Below, piece by piece: positions 55,761 through 63,688 of a stretch of DNA of 64,000 bases. Position numbers and translations under genes: made by a program. This stretch comes from Fibrella rubiginis (GTDB lineage: Bacteria > Bacteroidota > Bacteroidia > Cytophagales > Spirosomataceae). Position 1 is the stretch's first letter, and each line of letters starts with the position of its first letter. The stretch is taken from the NCBI RefSeq assembly GCF_017353185.1, contig NZ_JAFMYV010000002.1, positions 248,001 to 312,000 of the forward strand, read 5' to 3'. The notes beneath the pieces are model-generated. The model worked only from the letters and a program-made list of their open reading frames with translations, ran no database searches and was not told where the DNA came from.

Positions 55761-56779
55761 AGGCTGGACGGGTAGCTGACCAGGTCGGTCGGTATGTCGG
55801 GAATTCGCTCTTTGGGGGTCAGCGGCAGGCGCACGGTAAACTGCTCACCGTCGTCTTCAATGAACGGGGCCGCTAACCCCAGCGACGTGTAGCGTTCGGC
55901 CAGTATCGTCAACCCGCCCTGCGGGGCCAGCACCGCTACTTTTTTGCGCTGCAGCGAATTGCAAACGGTCAGTGTACCAGCAGGTTGCGTGGTAATGTGC
56001 AGCGTGAGGGGCCGGTCGGGTAAGGCCATATTCAGGCGCAGGGCGTTTTCAACCAGCGTCTGAACCGTAAGCGGCGGGAGCCAGTGGCCCATGAACGATT
56101 CGTCCAGGCTGATCTCCCAACGGAGCGCGTTGCCAAAACGAGTGTCGAGCAAATAGCGGTAGGCGTGCAGGAAGGCCGCTTCGTCGGCCAGGGTTACCAG
56201 TGGGCGCTGACCAGCCTGCAACAGGTAGCGGTATACACTGGATAGTTCGTCGAGGAAGATGCCAGCTTTGCCCCGGTCTTCGCTGATGAGGGCGCTGAGC
56301 GAGTTGAGGCTGTTGAACAAAAAATGCGGATTTACCTGGTTTTTCAGGCTGTCGTACTGGCTCTGCAAACCCGCCTTTTTCATCGCCTCCGACTCCTGGA
56401 TAGCCTCGCGGTACTTTTGCATGTAATAAATAAACTCGAATACGGCTCCGGTCAGCAGCACCCCAAAAAACCAGACGCCGATCCGCTTGAGGTACGTTTC
56501 GATGCCGACGGGACCGGCATTCGTGCCAGCCAATGCGTTCGATATCCCGATAAAGAGCGACTCCAGTAGGGCCGTAATCACCAGATACCCGATAAATGTC
56601 ATCAACACCCGTCTACCTGTCTGCCCGATAGCGGCATATCGTTGTCGGGTATACAGTAACCAGCGTATGATAGCCTCCCAGAGCAACAGTGCAAAAGCAA
56701 TACCCACGACCGTCCAGATCAGGTAGGCTTTCAGCTGATACTGAAGTTCGTTTAGAAACAACAGATTAGCCGCCAGCAT
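55757..56779 (-). CDS. LytS-type sensor histidine kinase, uncertain start
   Basis: About 340 residues. Four membrane segments, coiled coil, phospho-His motif QVNPHFLFNSLNSLSALISE and VENALRLNMALPDRPL. ATG at 56779 or GTG at 56782 begins inside what looks like the first helix. The open frame continues upstream as LKRPNDIWVRLIGIPLVM, plausible coding sequence without ATG; a CTG at 56828-56830 could be the true start, or the original start was mutated. Coupled to the next kinase gene. Confidence 0.85.
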   Translation of the reverse strand: MLAANLLFLNELQYQLKAYLIWTVVGIAFALLLWEAIIRWLLYTRQRYAAIGQTGRRVLMTFIGYLVITALLESLFIGISNALAGTNAGPVGIETYLKRIGVWFFGVLLTGAVFEFIYYMQKYREAIQESEAMKKAGLQSQYDSLKNQVNPHFLFNSLNSLSALISEDRGKAGIFLDELSSVYRYLLQAGQRPLVTLADEAAFLHAYRYLLDTRFGNALRWEISLDESFMGHWLPPLTVQTLVENALRLNMALPDRPLTLHITTQPAGTLTVCNSLQRKKVAVLAPQGGLTILAERYTSLGLAAPFIEDDGEQFTVRLPLTPKERIPDIPTDLVSYPSSL

Positions 56780-56894
56780 CACCAGCGGAATGCCAATCAG
56801 GCGAACCCATATGTCGTTCGGGCGTTTCAGGACCAGTGCTGGTTAACGTAAAAGAGGTAGCACAAACGTATTTATTTTAATGATTATTTCACAT

Positions 56895-57001
56895 AAGTAA
56901 GAACCACGAAGCGAGAGGTGAGAAATAAGATGCAAGATCTACCCACTCACTTCTTGCTTCTTGTTTCTTGCCTCTCACTTCTCGCTTCTCACTGCTCACT
57001 T
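56895..57001. repeat. Inverted arrays of a 7-bp repeat
   Basis: Eight heptamers run from 56946 to 57001 (CTCACTT, CTTGCTT, CTTGTTT, CTTGCCT, CTCACTT, CTCGCTT, CTCACTG, CTCACTT). Facing them, 56895-56936 holds six complementary heptamers. Nine bases separate the arrays. The right array runs into the stop codon of the beta-helix lipoprotein gene. Confidence 0.85.
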
Positions 57002-58519
57002 ATCCACAAACACGTTCACATCGGCGTTGCTGGCGAAGGTATTGGCCGTGTTGATGTCGGTGTTGGTAGATGTGCCATAGCCCACGAATACACCCATCCC
57101 GCCGCTGTTGCTGATGCGGCTCTTGGTGATGCTCATGATCGCTTTATTGCCCCATAGTGCAATGTTGGCCTTTTTGCCCGACACGATGGCGATGCTGCCC
57201 GCGTTGCTCACTTCAGCATACTCCAGCACGTTTTTGTTGCTGGTCGAGTAGCTAATGATGCCTCTCCAGAAGCCCGCCGTCCGGTTGGCACCGGTGAACA
57301 CGATTGGCTCTGCCTGGGTCCCTTTGGCCGACAGATACCCTTCCAGGTTGACCGAAATGGCGATGTCGCGGTTCATTTCCAGCGTCACGCCGGGTTTGAG
57401 GGCGAATCCCGTGCCAACGGCGAGGTTGCCCGTGAGGCGGTAGGGCGTTTTGTCGGCGAAACCAGCCCAGACCACTTCGCCGCTGCCCGTAATGGCCGAT
57501 TGCGTGATCTCGACCACGTCGCGTCCGTTGCCGCCTTTGAACGTCGAAGCCGGGTCGAGTTTAGCCACGTTAGCGGCGTCGAGCAGGATACCCGCGTCGG
57601 TGTTGTTGGTGAAGGCGTTGGTCGAAAACTCGCGCAGGATGCCCCCTTCATAGACGTAGACGCCATAGCCATCGTTTTGCGAAAACAGGCAGTTGTTCAG
57701 GGCAATCTGCGCTTTGCTGCCCCCCGACAGAAACAGGGCGGCTTTGGTGGTGCTATACAGCGACCGGCTGCCGGTGTGCATCACGTCTACGTATTCCAGG
57801 ATGTTGGCGTTACTACCCGAATAGTGCGCAATGCCTACCCAGTAACCCTTCGTTTTCTGCACCCCTACCAACTTGATTCGCTGTTCGGCGGTGCCCTTGG
57901 CAATCAGCAGGCCGCCGTTGTCATTCACGTTCAGCCGCACGTCGCGCTCAAAGGCAATCACCACGCCGGGGTTGATCGTCAGCTCGTGATTGACGTCGAT
58001 GTTTTTCGTGACGATGTAATCGGGCAGGTCGGGGTTCAGGATGCGGTCGACGAGGGTGGTTTTCACCGTGATGTTTGCACTGATCGTCAGCGGTTCGGCG
58101 GCCGAAGCGGCGATAACCACGCGGTCGGTGGCTTTGCCGTTGGGGCTGGTGGCGGTCAGTTCAAACTCATACTCGCCTACCTCGTCGGCTTTAAACGTTG
58201 GCTTGAAGGAGGCCGCATCCGAAAGCGTCATGGTGCTTTTGGCGGGCTTGCGTACCACCGTCCAGGCGTAGGTCAGGGGCTTACCCTGGCTATCGGACGA
58301 CTTGGAGCCGTCGAGCGTGACAATCTGCCCTACCTGCACCGGTTGGTCGGGCCCGGCGTTGGCGATCACAGCACCAACGGGTGTGGGGTTCACGTCGGTG
58401 TTGTTCTTGCAACTGGTCAGCGCCAGCAGGCAGGCAATGGTGGTGAGCAACAGCCAGTTGGTGGCCAGTTGGTGGAATTGAACGCGCGGGTTCGGGAGGA
58501 GTAACGTAGCTGATTTCAT
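56996..58519 (-). CDS. PKD-like and right-handed beta-helix lipoprotein
   Basis: 507 residues. Signal peptide with lipobox (IACLLALTSCKNN), a PKD-type domain at about 50-140 (VIANAGPDQPVQVGQIVTL, YAWTVVRKPAKSTM, YEFELTATSPNGKA), then about 340 residues of parallel beta-helix coils with repeated structure (KGYWVGIAHYSGSNANILEY and AGFWRGIISYSTSNKNVLEY are similar halves). Such proteins are surface lipoproteins that may bind or degrade glycans. The upstream region carries a composite element at 58563-58653. Confidence 0.85.
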   Translation of the reverse strand: MKSATLLLPNPRVQFHQLATNWLLLTTIACLLALTSCKNNTDVNPTPVGAVIANAGPDQPVQVGQIVTLDGSKSSDSQGKPLTYAWTVVRKPAKSTMTLSDAASFKPTFKADEVGEYEFELTATSPNGKATDRVVIAASAAEPLTISANITVKTTLVDRILNPDLPDYIVTKNIDVNHELTINPGVVIAFERDVRLNVNDNGGLLIAKGTAEQRIKLVGVQKTKGYWVGIAHYSGSNANILEYVDVMHTGSRSLYSTTKAALFLSGGSKAQIALNNCLFSQNDGYGVYVYEGGILREFSTNAFTNNTDAGILLDAANVAKLDPASTFKGGNGRDVVEITQSAITGSGEVVWAGFADKTPYRLTGNLAVGTGFALKPGVTLEMNRDIAISVNLEGYLSAKGTQAEPIVFTGANRTAGFWRGIISYSTSNKNVLEYAEVSNAGSIAIVSGKKANIALWGNKAIMSITKSRISNSGGMGVFVGYGTSTNTDINTANTFASNADVNVFVDK

Positions 58520-58562
58520 AGAAGAGGGTGGCAGGTCGTGCCGATTTGTTGTTTAACTGGGT

Positions 58563-58653
58563 CAAACCTATCAGGTACGGTGCGGGCGGCGAACGGCAAA
58601 CCCGATGAAACGACAAAAGCCCACGCTGAACCGTAGCAGCAGGGGCTTTTGTC
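58563..58653 (-). promoter_or_regulatory. Composite element 1: hairpin, GTTTCATCGGGTTT, N27, TAGGTTTG
   Basis: On the minus strand: an 11-bp hairpin (58643-58653 with 58612-58622), then CGTTTCATCGGGTTT, 27 bases, and TAGGTTTG (58563-58570), 43 bases before the beta-helix lipoprotein start. Shared in layout with elements at 62702 and 63509. The rest of the 58520-58804 interval seems empty. Confidence 0.7.
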
Positions 58654-58804
58654 ATCGTGGTTCTACCGGGAGAACGGGTACAACTACACGGAAAAATAGA
58701 TTCGTAGGTCTACGTAACTGATTGCGTGGAAGTGCGCTTGGCTGGAGGGGATCAACTAATGACCTTTGAGCAGGTAAACCATTCACTATAAACCAGATAG
58801 TTTC

Positions 58805-59434
58805 ATGAAAACCTCATCTGCCACGCGGCTGCCTGCCGTACTCTTTGCCGTCATGATCCTGCTCACCGCTGCGGGATTTCGTCCAGATGCCCCAGCTACC
58901 GATGTGCCGCCCAAGGTAGCTACTTCGCTCAGCGCGTATTTCAGCAAGCTCTTTCAACCGCTGAAATCCACGCAGATTGAAACCATGAAGGCTCCTGCCT
59001 TTACCAGTTGGCTGCAACAATCCAGCCTGTCTGCCGCCCGAAAAAACGCCGTTCTGACCTTTGTTGCGCCCGTGCTGACGGCTGGCAACGTCGAGATAAT
59101 CCACGTCAAAAAGGCCAAGGCACTGCAGGGCATGGCCGTCAGCGACGTAGTGCTCATTCGCGTACCGGGCAGCCTGATTGCCCAACTGAACGGCTCTGGC
59201 TACGTAACCGTTTTCGATAGCGGTAGCGGTGGGGCAACAGACCAGATTGAAACTTGCCAGTATGTTTCTTGCTACTGCTCCAGCACCACTTCGCCGGGGA
59301 GTTGCGTAACGGCCACACAGTTCAACAAAAATTGCCCGCCCAACGAATGCCCGGTAGCAGGCGGCACCTGCGATTGTGGCAGCGGCGGCGGAGGAACCGG
59401 TCTGGTTAACGCGTTTGAAACCCTATTTGGCTAA
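58805..59434 (+). CDS. Secreted protein with Cys-rich C-terminus
   Basis: 209 residues: signal peptide (MKTSSATRLPAVLFAVMILL), a helical and beta part, and a C-terminal segment with eight cysteines in 41 residues (at 151, 156, 158, 167, 177, 182, 189 and 191). It then has a Gly-rich GSGGGG and ends LVNAFETLFG. Such clusters form disulfides or bind metal, or belong to a modified peptide; none is proven. No family recognised. It converges with the DUF2306 pseudogene, with seven bases between the two stop codons. Confidence 0.6.
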   Translation: MKTSSATRLPAVLFAVMILLTAAGFRPDAPATDVPPKVATSLSAYFSKLFQPLKSTQIETMKAPAFTSWLQQSSLSAARKNAVLTFVAPVLTAGNVEIIHVKKAKALQGMAVSDVVLIRVPGSLIAQLNGSGYVTVFDSGSGGATDQIETCQYVSCYCSSTTSPGSCVTATQFNKNCPPNECPVAGGTCDCGSGGGGTGLVNAFETLFG

Positions 59435-59441
59435 CAGTCCG

Positions 59442-60334
59442 TTACAGCAGTGGGGACCAAAGTGCTTTGAAGGCTCCGAAAATACCCACCCCCATCAGCA
59501 GAGTCAGTAGGCCCAATACGATCGCCATAACCACCTTTTGGGGGCTGCGGCGGCTTTTTTGGCTGCGCAAATACAAGTCCAGCACGGCCAGCGGCAGGAG
59601 CGAATCAGCAAAGGCCAGCAACAGATCGACCGGGCCGTTGCCGTGAGACATACCCACAGGGCCGCCATTGAGGAGGATCCAGGCCATCAGCATCACCCGG
59701 AAAAACCAGACGCCGTTGACCAGCAGGTAAGTCCGCAACGCCCACTGCCGGTGACGATCCAGCTGCCGCAACCGGGCATAGCGCCAGGTCATGGTGGCGC
59801 ACAGGGCAATGAGCACGGCATTGAGGCTAATACCGATTGCCCCAACCAAATTGGCAGCGCTGCCCCGCGCCCACGTCAGGTAGAGACCGTCGAGGCTCAT
59901 GGCGAAGGCCGTCAGGATAAATAACCGACCGTTCCACCGGTGAAATAACAGCGCGCGGGAACGAAGCTGTGGGACGAGTTGTAACGTGCCCCCAGCGTTA
60001 TGATGGCCGCCAGCAGCACATGCGCGGCAAAAAAGGCGTTGCCCATGGTATCGCCGGTTACATGTCCGTGGAAGAGCATCTTGTTGCGGTCCCATTGCTC
60101 AAAATTGCCCAGCAGGGTTGCCTTGCCATAAAAGGCCACGATGTAGTACACAAACAGCCATTGACCGGCAAAGGCCATCAGGAACCAACCCCTGGCGGAT
60201 GACGCTAAAAGCTTATCAGCCAGGGTTGTAGCAGTAGGCTTTGATGAGTTTTGGGCTTGAGCAACGGTCGCCAGCGACCGTAGTGTGTCAGTTGCCGATC
60301 CGTCGGGCAGGCTGTTGGGTGTGATCGTTTTCAT
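59442..60334 (-). pseudogene. DUF2306-like membrane protein split by a -1 frameshift
   Basis: Two overlapping frames join into one protein: MKTITPNSLPDGSATD through GHVTGDTMGNAFFAAHVLLA and IITLG in the first, then TLQLVPQLRSRALLFHRWNG, YLTWARGSAANLVGAIGI and further helices in the second. The switch falls in a run of five C residues on the plus strand (59989-59993, five G on the coding strand); six would restore one frame reading ITLGGTLQL. About 297 residues would result, with several membrane helices. It could be a true mutation, a slippery phase-variable tract or a sequencing error. Confidence 0.8.
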
Positions 60335-60459
60335 GGTATACTGCTGATTTTGAGCTACTAAAGAAAAAGCGTATGCCAGGTACAGGGTATCGCCTACTAC
60401 ATAGACGGTTCGAAAACGGGTATCACCGGCTTACTCTTTGGTAACCAGCTCGGCTATAG

Positions 60460-61143
60460 CTACGTTGTTACCATTCGTGCGCCGCGAAACAGGAGCCAGC
60501 CCACTGCAGAAAGTTCAGCGACAGCGCAACAGAGGGCAACGGGTTGTTCGATGAGCCACACGTAGCCGGGAAAGAGCAGGTCTGTCAGGCTAAGCAGAAC
60601 GTAGGCCACACCACCAATAAGCAGCAGCACACCAAAGGGGGCGGGGATGAATCGCGATTTGATGACCAGTTGCCCGAACGGGATGAGCCAGAGCCCCCAG
60701 AAAAACTGCACGATGGTGATCCCATAGCCACGCATGTTCAGGAAAAACCGCACCAGGTCCTGCCGTTGGCTGGCAGAAAACGAGGGCAACACGTCGCCTT
60801 TCGCCACCATGAGGGCTGTGAAACTAAACACCTCCAGCACAAACACGATCGGAACCTGCACCAGCACCAGGGCCAGCATGGCTTTCGCCTGTTGCTCCTG
60901 CACGGGCTTTAGCAGGCGGTAGAGCACCAGCACCAGAAACACAAAGAGCATTTGGCTGGTGAGGTTGCTGACAATGCCCGCCCGAAAGAGGAATTCACTG
61001 GCCAAAATATGGTTGGTGGTAGCAACCGGGTCTCCTTTCACATAGAGTTGGCCCGGTACGTACATGAGGCTGAACGCTGACGTAATCGCCAACAAAAAAT
61101 ACAGAAGTCCGGCTAGCTGCGCGGTTTGTTTTCGCCTTTCCAT
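60460..61143 (-). CDS. DUF4386 domain membrane protein
   Basis: About 227 residues with six membrane helices. Motifs of DUF4386: KQTAQLAGLLYFLLAITSAF, YRLLKPVQEQQAKAMLALVL and FFWGLWLIPFGQLVIKSRFI, with GYVWLIEQPVALCC near the end. Function unknown. ATG at 61143 is preferred to the upstream frame at 61263. Confidence 0.85.
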   Translation of the reverse strand: MERRKQTAQLAGLLYFLLAITSAFSLMYVPGQLYVKGDPVATTNHILASEFLFRAGIVSNLTSQMLFVFLVLVLYRLLKPVQEQQAKAMLALVLVQVPIVFVLEVFSFTALMVAKGDVLPSFSASQRQDLVRFFLNMRGYGITIVQFFWGLWLIPFGQLVIKSRFIPAPFGVLLLIGGVAYVLLSLTDLLFPGYVWLIEQPVALCCAVAELSAVGWLLFRGARMVTT

Positions 61144-61266
61144 GGTGGGCTGTCGGTTTGGTGGTAACTGGCTACGCACCAAAATAACAGTATGGCAAAC
61201 GGACTGGAAAAGCCCGTTTGCCAGATTCGGACAGGCGGTTGACGACCTGGGTGGATGGCCCAAAAA

Positions 61267-61321
61267 CAGGGTATCCCAACACGCTGTATAGCCTTGGCTA
61301 CCTGCCTGTTGGGATACCCTG
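61267..61321 (-). terminator. Terminator of the ZU5 lipoprotein gene
   Basis: 15-bp stem (61267-61281 with 61307-61321) containing a smaller inner stem in the loop and TTTTTG on the minus strand, just after the stop codon. Confidence 0.75.
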
Positions 61322-61325
61322 GCAC

Positions 61326-62672
61326 TTATTTCTTGCGGGTGACGCGGAAGAAGCCTTCAATACGGGCGGTGGTGCCCAGGGCCTCCTGCCCAGGGTAGAT
61401 GATGCCCGCTTTGCCCAGTGCAAACTTGCCTGTAACCGGTTCGCCCACCTTGCCGAATTGCGAAATGGTGAAGGCACCGGGGCTGGGATACGGATTTTTG
61501 CCAACTCGATAATAATGCACATACAGCAGCCCGCCGCCCTGGTCTGATAACTGGAACTGAGGGCCTGCTTCGCCCAGCTGCCAGGGTTGACTTACCCCAC
61601 CGATGGTGCCGAAATCTACGCCAGCTGGATCTATTGGTGGGTTTAGCTGTAGAATACTCACCCCGACGGACTTTCCATTGTCTATGCCGCCGCCGATCAT
61701 CATCAGCATTGGGCCTTTGGGCGTGTTCATGAGTTGTGCTCCCTGCCCCACCATCGTGTTGATCCAGTTACCGCCGTTGATGCGATACGTAATGCCTTCG
61801 TCGCCCACGTAGATATTCGACACCAGCCACAGTTCACCGTAAGGTTTTCCATCGATCACGGTCGGGCCTTTGAGTTTGATGGTTACGGCCACGGGATTGC
61901 GGGCAGGTGGGGTAGCGGGGGCGTAGTAGAGTGCTTTGTACGCCGCCGGATTAAGCTGCCCCGGACCAATCAGCTTCCAGCTCAGGTAGTCGACAAATTC
62001 TGATGGCGATTCGTACGGTTCGGGCACGTCTTCTTCAGTTAGCAGGGGTATGGCAATGTCTTTGGTCAGAACCAGTACTTCCAGGCCCATATTGTCGCCG
62101 GGCTTCACAAACCCGACCGAAGGAATCAGCAGTGCCCGTTCCAGCAAGGCCCAGTCGCTAAAGTGCGTCGTTTCTACGCTGACGGTGTGGGCCGCCGTAT
62201 CGACTTTCCCTTTGGCCGCCAGTCGCCAAATACCTTTGTCGGTCTGGTAGGCTAGGGCCAGTGCCTCGGCCACGGTGCCATCCAGGCTTTCGGGGTTGTA
62301 GCGAACGCTGATCGTGACGGGCTTTTTAAACGTGGTGCCATGTGGGGCGAGCCGGAAGCCGTTGCCCAGGGCCTGCGGGCCGGTGCTGGTGATTGGCTGT
62401 ACGCTAAACGATTGGCTCGTTTCAACAGCCCCAGCCGGTACGGTGATCGTCAGGCGTTCATCGGCGGAGGTCAGTTTACCCCCGGCGGGGCCGATGGTGG
62501 TGGTGGCGGCCTCGCCCAGCAGCGTACCCACGGGGTAGACTTTGCCGGGGCGGGCCTGCGGCTGTTCAGGTACGCTGGGACCACCGGGATCAACAACGTC
62601 GGTATCATGTTTACAGCCTACCGACAGGGCGGTGAGTGTCAGGCTTAACAGGAGAGCATATAGCTTGTTCAT
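61326..62672 (-). CDS. ZU5-domain lipoprotein
   Basis: 448 residues. Signal peptide with lipobox (LTALSVGCKHD). Residues 55-175 resemble a ZU5-type domain (TIGPAGGKLTSADERLTITV, PAGAVETSQSFSVQP, LAPHGTTFKKPVTISVRY). The remaining C-terminal part (LSWKLIGPGQLNPAAYKALY, GITYRINGGNWIN) is beta-rich and unassigned. Probably surface-exposed. Upstream is a composite element at 62702-62789. Confidence 0.8.
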   Translation of the reverse strand: MNKLYALLLSLTLTALSVGCKHDTDVVDPGGPSVPEQPQARPGKVYPVGTLLGEAATTTIGPAGGKLTSADERLTITVPAGAVETSQSFSVQPITSTGPQALGNGFRLAPHGTTFKKPVTISVRYNPESLDGTVAEALALAYQTDKGIWRLAAKGKVDTAAHTVSVETTHFSDWALLERALLIPSVGFVKPGDNMGLEVLVLTKDIAIPLLTEEDVPEPYESPSEFVDYLSWKLIGPGQLNPAAYKALYYAPATPPARNPVAVTIKLKGPTVIDGKPYGELWLVSNIYVGDEGITYRINGGNWINTMVGQGAQLMNTPKGPMLMMIGGGIDNGKSVGVSILQLNPPIDPAGVDFGTIGGVSQPWQLGEAGPQFQLSDQGGGLLYVHYYRVGKNPYPSPGAFTISQFGKVGEPVTGKFALGKAGIIYPGQEALGTTARIEGFFRVTRKK

Positions 62673-62701
62673 GGCTCATTCGTGTTTGTTATTTACGAAG
62701 C

Positions 62702-62789
62702 CAAAGGTGGGAGGGAGTCGGTACGTGGGAAACGGTAAACCCGATGAAACGGAAAAAGCCGCTGACGAGACGGAACTCGAAGCGGCTTT
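62702..62789 (-). promoter_or_regulatory. Composite element 2: hairpin, CGTTTCATCGGGTTT, N27, CACCTTTG
   Basis: On the minus strand: 9-bp hairpin (62781-62789 with 62755-62763), CCGTTTCATCGGGTTT, exactly 27 bases, and CACCTTTG (62702-62709), 29 bases before the ZU5 lipoprotein start. The hairpin also serves as terminator of the upstream cytochrome gene. Confidence 0.7.
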
Positions 62790-62801
62790 AGGATCAATCA
62801 A

Positions 62802-62830
62802 CCCCGTAAGGGTTTTGAACCCTTACGGGG
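62802..62830. repeat. REP-like palindrome downstream of the cytochrome gene
   Basis: 13-bp stem (CCCCGTAAGGGTT / AACCCTTACGGGG) with a TTG loop, seven bases after the cytochrome stop. It has the same plan as 20058-20090 but with compensating base changes. Confidence 0.85.
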
Positions 62831-62836
62831 ATTTAG

Positions 62837-63427
62837 CTACAACTTATCCGGCGTGATCGGCTGCGGTACGTTGTTATCGATGGGCTTGCAGCTTTTCAGG
62901 TAGGCGAACATCGCCACCAGGTCTTCGCGCTTCATGTTTACGTAGTTGGGCCAGGGCATGGGGGGTAACAGGGGCCGGGCCGTGCGGATGCCTTTGCTTT
63001 TGCCCTCGGTGAGGGCAATGATAAACTGCTGTTCCGTCCAGTTGCCGATGCCGGTCGCATGAGGGGTGAGGTTGGCCGAATACGAAACGCCCCACGGGCC
63101 TACGGCGGCTGTATTCATGCCGTTGAACAACACCCACTCTTTCAGGGCGTCCTTGTTAATAGTGCCCAGCGGCATCTGAGCCGGATGGCCCGATAGTCCC
63201 AACGCCGGATCAGGAACGGGGCCTTGAGCAGTGAATTTTTTGGGCGCGTGGCAGTCGGCGCAGCCCATGATGTTAATCAGATACTGCCCTTTTTCGATCT
63301 GCGCTCTGGTGTAGGCCGGGGGCGTGGGCTTGGCAGACTGGACAGGTTTGGTTTGGGGCAGGCTAAAAGCCGTTAGCAGGCTAATCCCGAAAGCCGCTAC
63401 GCCCAGTGAAAGGAGTGTTTTTTTCAT
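62837..63427 (-). CDS. Secreted c-type cytochrome
   Basis: 196 residues with signal peptide (MKKTLLSLGVAAFGISLLTA). One haem site, MGCADCHAPKKF (CxxCH), and a likely Met ligand in LLPPMPWPNY; other motifs are YSANLTPHATGIGNW and FIIALTEGKSKGIRTARP. It resembles mono-haem cytochromes of alcohol dehydrogenase or surface electron carriers. The partner enzyme is not adjacent. Confidence 0.9.
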   Translation of the reverse strand: MKKTLLSLGVAAFGISLLTAFSLPQTKPVQSAKPTPPAYTRAQIEKGQYLINIMGCADCHAPKKFTAQGPVPDPALGLSGHPAQMPLGTINKDALKEWVLFNGMNTAAVGPWGVSYSANLTPHATGIGNWTEQQFIIALTEGKSKGIRTARPLLPPMPWPNYVNMKREDLVAMFAYLKSCKPIDNNVPQPITPDKL

Positions 63428-63508
63428 GATACTCGATTGTTACTGTGAACGGATTGGACCAACACGGATTGCCGTGCCGCAACCCGACCGAGCCGTTTGT
63501 TCGGCAAT

Positions 63509-63594
63509 CAAAAATGCCCTGACCTTAGGGGTAGAGCAATCAAAAACCCGGTGAAACGGAAAAAGCCGCCTATGAACTGGTTCAGGGCGGCTTT
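63509..63594 (-). promoter_or_regulatory. Composite element 3: hairpin, CGTTTCACCGGGTTT, N27, CATTTTTG
   Basis: On the minus strand: 9-bp hairpin (63586-63594 with 63562-63570), CCGTTTCACCGGGTTT, exactly 27 bases, and CATTTTTG (63509-63516), 81 bases before the cytochrome start. The hairpin also closes the SRPBCC gene. The rest of 63428-63688 seems empty. Confidence 0.65.
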
Positions 63595-63688
63595 CAGGTA
63601 CGTTATTCGACAGGTGGATCTCAACAGCAGTTGGCTGCTCGATGCCTGACAGCCTCAAGCAAGACAAAGGGGATAGCCGAGCGCGGCA

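Noticed and set aside
56946..57001. CRISPR-like array
   Set aside because: Units are 7 bp with no spacers; it is a short tandem repeat.
57500..58504. 334-codon plus-strand frame opposite the beta-helix lipoprotein
   Set aside because: Antisense shadow; the minus-strand protein has a lipobox, PKD motif and repeated coils.
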